Assembly (NCBI RefSeq): GCF_000715075.1
Contig: NC_134088.1
Coordinates: 744,001-808,000 of the forward strand
DNA: 64,000 bases
Direction of reading: 5' to 3'
From: Nicotiana tabacum
Lineage: Eukaryota > Streptophyta > Magnoliopsida > Solanales > Solanaceae
Shown: piece by piece, positions 57,401 to 64,000 of the stretch
Layout: each line of letters opens with the position of its first letter
How positions within the stretch are numbered: position 1 is the stretch's first letter
Made by a program: the position numbers and the translations under genes
Notes under the pieces: generated by a model
Database searches by the model: none
What the model saw: only the letters and a program-made list of their open reading frames with translations
Told to the model about the DNA's origin: nothing

Positions 57401-57616
57401 CAAGACTAAGAAGAAGGATTGGAGAGTTAAACTTCTATCCATAAGCAAAGATGAAATACTGGCAGTGTACAATTGACACAAAGATAGATAGTCCGTAGGC
57501 AGTATAGGGAGCTTTTTGTTAATACTGAGGCCTAGGAAGATGTCCAGACTTAGTGATTTTGTTTGAGTTGTAAATTTCGTGCTTTGGTAATAAAATATGA
57601 TAATTACAAAAAAAAA
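57401..57616 (+). other. LINE 3' UTR and A tail
   Basis: About 200 bp of non-coding sequence with AATAAAA near 57590, then nine A residues (57608-57616). It abuts the right copy of the 13-bp target duplication. Confidence 0.85.
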
Positions 57617-57629
57617 TCTCTTATGTTGC
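57617..57629 (+). repeat. LINE target-site duplication, right copy
   Basis: TCTCTTATGTTGC, identical to 28653-28665. Confidence 0.92.
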
Positions 57630-57817
57630 TTGTTCTTATTAATTAATAGACCAACTAAAATTAGGATTGAATCCCATGAATTCTGGAAATATCAAAAGTG
57701 AATATGGGCTCATTCACTGGCCATGTGTACCAAATAAGATGCATCTCTGAGATGGTTACATGTGCGATTATTATTAACCCACAACCTGGCCGGTGCTTGC
57801 GAGGTAACTAGCTCAAT
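57630..57817 (+). pseudogene. C2 copia integrase remnant
   Basis: Reads KIRIESHEFWKYQK, stop, IWAHSLAMCTK, stop, DASLRWLHVRLLLTHNLA, which follows the copia pre-integrase/integrase boundary (IESP.FLE, GPIHP, DASTRWSHV). It continues the C2 reading from 28665. Cut at 57818 by LTR L1. Confidence 0.65.
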
Positions 57818-58479
57818 TGTAACGCGACCGATCATTTTGAAGATTTATGCCCTGATCCCCTATTAACTACTTTCCTCATGTCTGTTTCTGATATTGTGAT
57901 TTACCGGGATGGTTCATTTTGAGTTTCGAAATGTTTTGGGACACTTAATTCTTAAATTAGAGTTTAAGTCTTAAAATTTGGACCGTAGTTGGAGCAGTGT
58001 GAAGATAGCTCCAGAATGGAATTCTGTCGATTCTGTTAGCTCCGTTGGGTGATTTTGGGCTTAGAGGCATGTCCGGATTGTGTTTTGGAGGTCTGTAGCT
58101 CATTTAGGCTTGAAATACCGAAGGTTGAATTTTTGATCGGTCGGGGTCGATGGTGAGATTTTGTCCGGATCGATGGTGAGATTTTGATATCGGGGTCAGA
58201 ATCTGATTTTGAAAGTTAAAATAGTTTCATAGTGTTGAACGTGACTTATTTGCAAAATTTGGGGTCAATCAGATGTGGTTTGGTTGGTTTCGGCATCGGA
58301 TATAGAATTCTTGAGCTTTCAAGTTTGTTAGGCTTGGATTGGAGGGTGATTCATGGTTTTAGCATTATTTGATGTGACTTGAGGGTTTGACTGAGTCAAT
58401 ATGACGTTTTAGGATTGGTTGGTATGTTTGGTTGAGGTCCCGTTGGATTTGGACTTAGGCAATAAAATCCTGTAGTTTT

Positions 58480-58725
58480 TGCACATACGGATTATGGACC
58501 GCAGGTGCGGCGCTGCAGAAGTGGGTTGGCAACTGCAGATGCAGTCTAAGGCATTAGGGCAGTGGGTCGTAGATGCGGCTCAAGGACCACAAAAGCGAAA
58601 CCGTATCTGCGAGGTAGGGAGCGTAGGTGCAGAATCTAGCCCTTTAATGAAATTCCGCAGGTGCGGAGTATGAGCCGCAGAAGCGGTACCGCAGGTGCGG
58701 TGAACACCTCGTAGAAGTAGAAATT
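58480..58725 (+). other. CpG-rich word cluster in L1 (CCGCAGGTGCGG type)
   Basis: GCAGGTGCGG, CCGCAGAAGCGG and ACCGCAGGTGCGG recur about seven times in 245 bp in both orientations. The word is unique to this LTR in the window. Confidence 0.78.
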
Positions 58726-59574
58726 GCTGGGCAGAAATATAAAAACTCGAGGGTTTGGGTTCATAACTTCTAAAATTGATTATGAGCTTGGAAGAAGGTG
58801 ATTTCTTGAGAGATTTCGAAGAAAAACTGTTGGGTAACAAATTCTATCTCCAATTTGGTTCTACTACATTAATCTACAGTTATTTTCCTAATTTAATCTA
58901 AGAATTTGAGTGGAAGAATGGGGATTTGGGGGAAAAGTTCCCCAACCAAGTTTTTGGGTTTTGATTGGGTTTCATTTGTCGGAATTGAGTGATTTTTGGA
59001 TGAGTGGTCTCGTGAGTGAGTGGGTGTTCTAAATTTGTAACTTATATTCAATTCGGAGACGTGGGCCCGGGAAGGATTTTTGGGCATTTTTCTATTCCTT
59101 TGCCTTAGCTTCGAATTTATTAGCTAAATTAGTTGTTTGTAGTTGTATTTACGTTATGATATTGATTTGAATGGATTTGGGCCACTCGGAGTTGGATACT
59201 TGTGGCAAGAGCGTGATATCAGATTGATTTTGAGCTAGTTCGAGGTCAGTGGCTTGCCTAACCTTGTGTGGGGGACTTACCCTTAGGATTTTGGTACTGT
59301 TATTATATGAATGTTGTGTATGTGAGATGACGAGTACGTACATGTTCTAATTGTTGAAAAATTCCATTTTCATTAAGTAAATTTTTTTAACTGAGCAACA
59401 CTAGTATATGAAGCCTCCTGTTATAGCTTAGGAAAGCATGCTTATGTGACTTAACTATGTTACCTGCTTTAACTGCTTACTTGAATCTTTGTGAATTATG
59501 TTTAGAGTAGAAATTTCCTTCTTCCTGATACGAACTTGAATAGAATTATAGGATATGTTCTTGAGGTTGTTGTA

Positions 59575-59863
59575 TGTTTACTTTGGGACTACGGATCAGT
59601 ATTCCGGGAGATCCCCCTGCATGTTTACTTTGGGACTATGGATCGGTATTTTAGGAGATCCCTCTGCATATTTATGATTGGGACTATGAGACGATATCCC
59701 GGGAGACCCCCTGTACTAGATATTTACTTTGGGATTACAGATCAATATTCTGGGAGATTCCCCTACATATTTAAAATTTGGACTATAGGATGATATCCCG
59801 GGAGATCCTCTGCACATTTACGTTTGGGACTACGGGACGATATCTTGGGAGATCCCCTATTGC
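59575..59863 (+). repeat. Minisatellite of about 47 bp in L1
   Basis: Six diverged units of GTTTACTTTGGGACTACGGA, then CAGTATTCCGGGAGATCCCC and a short tail. The first two units are exactly 47 bp apart; later ones vary between about 44 and 55 bp. Confidence 0.9.
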
Positions 59864-59934
59864 TATCTCTGTGTACCGAGTTATTTCTTTCTATGATTTA
59901 TTCTTTATCGACTGTTAATATTTTAATTATACAA

Positions 59935-60036
<102 letters not shown>

Positions 60037-60240
60037 TAGGGCCATGACTTTCCTCGTCACAACTCGACAGAGGTTTGGCTTGGCACAAACCACCCCGGTC
60101 GTGATGTCACAAGGCACAAACCACAAGGCCCAAGGAAGATCCATCCTAGAATATATACACATCACAGACCATCGGTCTCCAGTAGCGAGGAATAGGCCAA
60201 TCCAGCCTCATGGAGAAGATCCATCTCCATACCAAGGGAT
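60037..60240. other. Unexplained segment inside L1
   Basis: About 200 bp (CCATGACTTTCCTCGTCACA to CATACCAAGG) without a counterpart in the solo LTR, E2 or L2. After it the sequence returns to GGATCAGGTTGCATGCC, the shared LTR minisatellite word. It includes three CACAA(A/G)-type repeats. Possibly a small insertion next to the microsatellite. Confidence 0.45.
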
Positions 60241-61474
60241 CAGGTTGCATGCCACATTGGATTATTGAAATATACCTTCGTTGGCTTGTGATAGTGCTTG
60301 GGCTGTAGGAGCTCCTCCGGAGTCTGTAACACACCCCTAGTGAGTGCGGTTGATTATATTCAAGGATGGAATTATCATCATTATTTTGGGCTGAACGCCA
60401 TCTTTGGGCTTTGTTCCAACTATTTGAACCCTTCGAGGATTTATACTGGTATTTCCTTACTATTTTGACTTTATACTTGAATTTAGTCATGTTATTTTCC
60501 GTTGTTTTGATACTCAGCCATGTTCACTCAGTTTTAATACTTAACTAATATTTTTTAAATGATGTTTGGGCTAAGAAACACTGATTTACTATTGCCCGGA
60601 TGGCTTGTGAGGACTTTTTAGTCAGTGAGGCCGAGGGCCTATGTTGTGAGGAAATATTTGATACTAGTTATAAGGTAGAGGGCCTGAGATATGTACACCA
60701 CGAGGTGGCTTCATTGATATGAGGCCGAGGGCCTAGTGATGATGCCACGAGGTGGCTTGATATTGCGCTTGGGCCATAAGGGGGCCCTCAGGAGTCTGCA
60801 CACCCCCGTGAGTACGGGTACCCATTGTGATGTGAGATTGAGCCTGAGGGCTAGTATTGTTATGAGATGTTGCCCGAGGGGCAGATCCATTGATATTGTG
60901 CCCGAGGGGCGAACTTCTATTTGTTTACTTTACCCAAACTACCTGTCAATTACTTGTTTACTTGATGAAAGAGGATTTTATTTGACTTTTCACTGGCTTA
61001 CTATTTTTTAAATGATTTTACTGCTTCATTATAGAATGCATTGTGCCTTATGTGTTTTCTTACTTTCAGTCATTATTTACATTTGTTACTTACTGCCTGC
61101 ACCCTGTGTGCATATTCGGGCGTAGCTGGTCAGGCTCCCGAGTGTTGATTCATTCCAGCTTTAGGCGGATCTTCGAGGAGTCTTTAGGTAGCTGTTGGCG
61201 TTCGCATCCCGGAGCTCCTCCCTATCTCTTTCCTTTATGTCCTTAGTTTAGTATTTAAACTCTGTAGTTACATTTGAGAACTTAGTGTTGTTAGATGCTC
61301 GTGACTTGTGACACCCCGGTTGGGTTGTGTCGGGTTTTACTTCTGCACGTATTTGCTATTATTACAAACTTAGTATCATTAAATCGTATTTTAGACTAAT
61401 TTTATGTTGTTTAACAGTTTAAAAAAATGAATTAGGTTTAATTGGCTGACCTTGTCTTCACGAAAGGTGCCATA

Positions 61475-64000
61475 TGATGACCCGACCAGTCGTCTCATGA
61501 GTTGCCGCTCCATTTTCCCTATTTCTGCTTCTTTATGCTTTGTTATCCGTGTTTTATGGTATCGGGTTGGTAAGATCGAATCCGGAATGATTCTGGTAAG
61601 GTTTGAGACACTTAGTCTCTTTTAAGGGAGTTTGAGTTGGAAAAGTCAATTGGATGTTGACTTATATGTTAGAAGACTGGGATGCAAGTTACGATGGTTT
61701 GGTTAGCTTCAGGAGGTGATTTATGGCTTAGGAGCGCAATCGGATTGAATTTTGGAGGTCTGTAGTAGATTTAGGCTTGAATTGTCGAAGTTAATATTTT
61801 GGCGATTTCCGGTTGATAGGAGAGATTTTGATATAAGGGTCGAAATGGAATTTTGATAGTTTCAGTAGCTTCGTTATATATTTTGGGATGTGTGTGCAAA
61901 ATTTCAGGTCATTTGGACGTGGTTTGGTTGGGTTTTTGATCAAAAATGTATTTCGGAAGATTTTAGAAACTTAGGCTTGAATCCGATGTGTTTTGGGAGA
62001 TTTAATGTTGTTTGAGGTGTTTTGATGATTGGAACAAGTTTGAATAAGGTTTTATGATATGTTGGTGCTTTTGGTTGATGTCTCAGGGGCCTCGGGTAAG
62101 TTTCGGGTGGTCAATCGGACCATATTGGAGTTTGGAAAATTGCAAAAAAATAGTTCTAGTAGTTGCACACATTTTGGTCTTCGCATTCGCTACAAGACCC
62201 TCGCATTCGTGAAGAGTCTGCCAAAGGAGGTGAAGGTTTAGCCTTCGCGTTCACAAGGCAGGTGACGCATTTGCAAAGGTCTGTAAGGCTGTGCATCGCG
62301 TTCGCAAGAAGGTGTTCACAATTGCGTAGAAGAACTAGGACACCTGGGTTGGAAGTCAAGTTGATCTTCACGTTCGCGAAGATGGAGTGCATTTGCGAAG
62401 GGTCGCCTGGGTGAAGCATCGCGTTCCTGAGGTCTTGGTCACGATCGCGTAGAAAGAAATTTAGTCAAAATAAGTTTGTGCTTCACGAACGCGAGGCTTT
62501 GACCACGTTCGCGAAGAAGGATTTCCAGGCTTGGGCAGAATGTTTAAAAGGTCGTCTTGTCCGCGAATGTGGGTCTATTTTCCTCCATAGTTGATCATTT
62601 TTAGAGCTTTTTGAAGGAGATTAAAGAGGGATTCAAGGGGAAACATTTGGAGGTAAGAATTTTGGACTTAAAGCTCAATTCTATTGTGAAATCTCCCTAG
62701 AAAATCATGAAAACTAAGACTAAAATTGAAGAACTAGGGCTTGAGAAATTGGACTTTTGATTGAGGATTTGGAGGACCATTTGGGGTTGGATTTAAAAAC
62801 TTTTGACATGTATGAACTCGTGAGGAGATAAGGAATCTAATGATGTGAAAATTTCTGAGTTTCAAGAAGTGGGGTCCGAGGCTCTGGATTTGTGCCCTTT
62901 ATTGATTGTTTTCGCTTGGGCTTTGTTCCCTTAGCATATTTTGACGTCCTCGTTCTGATTTTGGATAGATTCGACGTGCGTGGAGGCCGATTCGAGGGGA
63001 AAAGGCATCGTGAGCTAGACATTTAGCCGGTTCGAGGTGAGCAATGATTGTAACTGATGCTCTGAGGGTTTGAAACCCCGGATTTGCACATCATAGTGCT
63101 ATATTGAGGTGAGGCACATGCTTGATGACGAGCGTGGGGTTGTGCACTATTGGGGATTGTGACTTGGTCCATCCCAATTGATGATTTTATCATGTATTTG
63201 AATGAGAACTATTTGCTATCCTCATTACTTGGGCTGAATGCCATATTTGGGCCTAGTGCCAACTATTTGAACCCTTCAGGGCTTTTTATTGATATTTCCT
63301 CACTATTTTGACTTTATACTTGAACTCAGTCATGTTATTTTTCCACTGTTTTTCATACTAAGCCATGTTTACTCAGTTTAAAGACTTAAATGATATTTTA
63401 AATGATGTTTGGGCTGAGGAACACTGTTTTACTATTGCCCAATGGGCTTGTGAGTATTTTTGACTGAGTAAGGCCGAGAGCCTAGTTGTGAGGAAACACT
63501 AATACTGATTTGAGGCCGAGGGCCTAGATTTAATGGCACGAGATGGGTTGTTATTGCGTGTGGGCTGTAAGGGGCCCTCTAGGAGTCTGTACACCCCCAG
63601 TGAGCGCGGGTACCCATTGTAATGTGAGATTGAGCCCGAGGGGCTGGTATTGTTCTATGTGATTGCCCGAGGGGTTGGTACTCTTCTAAGATGTTGTCCA
63701 AGGGGCAGATTTGTTGATACTGTACCCAAGGGGCAAACTTCTATTTGTGTACTCTACCTTAATTACCTGTCAATTACTTGTTTACTTGTTGAAAGAGGAT
63801 TTCTACTTGACGTTCCACTGTTTTACTGTTTTAAATAGTTTTACGGCTTCATTAAAGAATGTCTTGTGCCTTACGTGTTTTCTTACTTTCAGTCTTTATT
63901 TGCATTTGTTACAAACTGAGTTGGAGTACTTACTTTACTCCATGCACCTGTGTGCAAATTCAGGCATAGTTGGCACCGCTCCGGAGTTCTGATACCTCCA
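61475..64000 (+). repeat. L2: gypsy LTR, extends past the window
   Basis: Begins TGATGACCCGACCAGTCGTC, closely matching the solo LTR start at 15375. It contains the CGCGTTCGCG cluster (62165-62580), the shared block (63030-63260), GCCCGAGGGGC words and the TGCACCTGTGTGCA box at 63943-63956. By analogy with the sister LTRs, which end about 380 bp after that box, it should end near 64340. It is inserted in the end of L1. Confidence 0.85.
62165..62580 (+). other. CpG-rich word cluster in L2
   Basis: Decayed copies of TTCGCGTTCGCGAAG, with many TTCGCATTCG, TTCACG and GCATTTGCGA variants, at the same relative position as in the solo and E2 LTRs. The spread of variants looks like CpG loss. Confidence 0.7.

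Larger units (their letters stand above)
28666..57616 (+). mobile_element. LINE (L1-type) interrupted by E3 and its nested elements
   Basis: A short leader (28666-28699), ORF1, then E3 (29799-53682), then the ORF1 tail, ORF2 and an A tail (57608-57616). The outer ends are flanked by the perfect 13-bp repeat TCTCTTATGTTGC, so this is one insertion into C2. One complication is that about 105 bp of ORF1 is present on both sides of E3 in diverged form (29693-29798 and 53686-53789). Without E3 the LINE is about 5 kb. Confidence 0.88.
15338..57817 (+). mobile_element. C2: Ty1/copia element dispersed by nested insertions
   Basis: Collinear copia pieces in one orientation: LTR (15338-15374 and 17691 to about 18060), gag end (18336-18538), protease to pre-integrase (27836-28665) and integrase core (57630-57817). 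The gaps are filled by a solo LTR, E2, a LINE and LTR L1. The first three have matching target duplications (GATAG; ATTGA/ATAGA; a 13-bp perfect repeat), so the flanks were contiguous before each insertion. All pieces are heavily mutated. The LTR start at TGTTAAAG (15338) is a guess, and no 3' LTR is in the window. Confidence 0.65.

Overview
This window is plant nuclear DNA, almost entirely nested retrotransposons. Several things point to a eudicot, most likely a Solanaceae species such as Nicotiana: Tekay-type chromovirus LTRs of 2.3-3.6 kb, a SINE ending in poly(T), an Athila element primed by tRNA-Asp, and a LINE with a DUF4283/CCHC ORF1. The genus is an inference. No tRNA, rRNA or CRISPR locus is present.

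Layout. (1) 1-10189: a Ty3/gypsy Tekay-like element (E1), with its 5' LTR cut by the window edge. (2) 10190-13250: a small gene island with two minus-strand genes for secreted cysteine-rich peptides. One is a two-exon ESF1/MEG-like gene (11564-10609) with a CACTA-type MITE in its intron. The other is a thionin-like gene (first exon 12971-12767). A Stowaway MITE lies between them. (3) 13258-14937: a SINE fragment and a truncated Ty1/copia element (C1). (4) From about 15338 to 57817: pieces of a second copia element (C2) split by four insertions. These are a solo LTR (15375-17690, TSD GATAG), Tekay-like E2 (18539-27835), a LINE (28666-57616, perfect 13-bp TSD) and an LTR at 57818. (5) Inside the LINE sits the minus-strand Tekay-like element E3 (29799-53682). 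Its 5' LTR is split by an Athila-type element (39366-50697) and an LTR fragment X (50698-52127). (6) 57818-61474: a long gypsy LTR (L1), cut near its end by another LTR (L2, 61475 to the window end and beyond).

All element genes are broken by stops and frameshifts. The longest open frame is the 344-codon Athila integrase. Many stops are TAG where sister copies in the window carry CAG, which fits deamination of CHG-methylated cytosine. The only plausible functional host genes are the two small cysteine-rich peptide genes. The most unusual pattern across the elements is that each LTR family carries its own CpG-rich, near-palindromic word cluster at an equivalent position, together with family-specific minisatellites.
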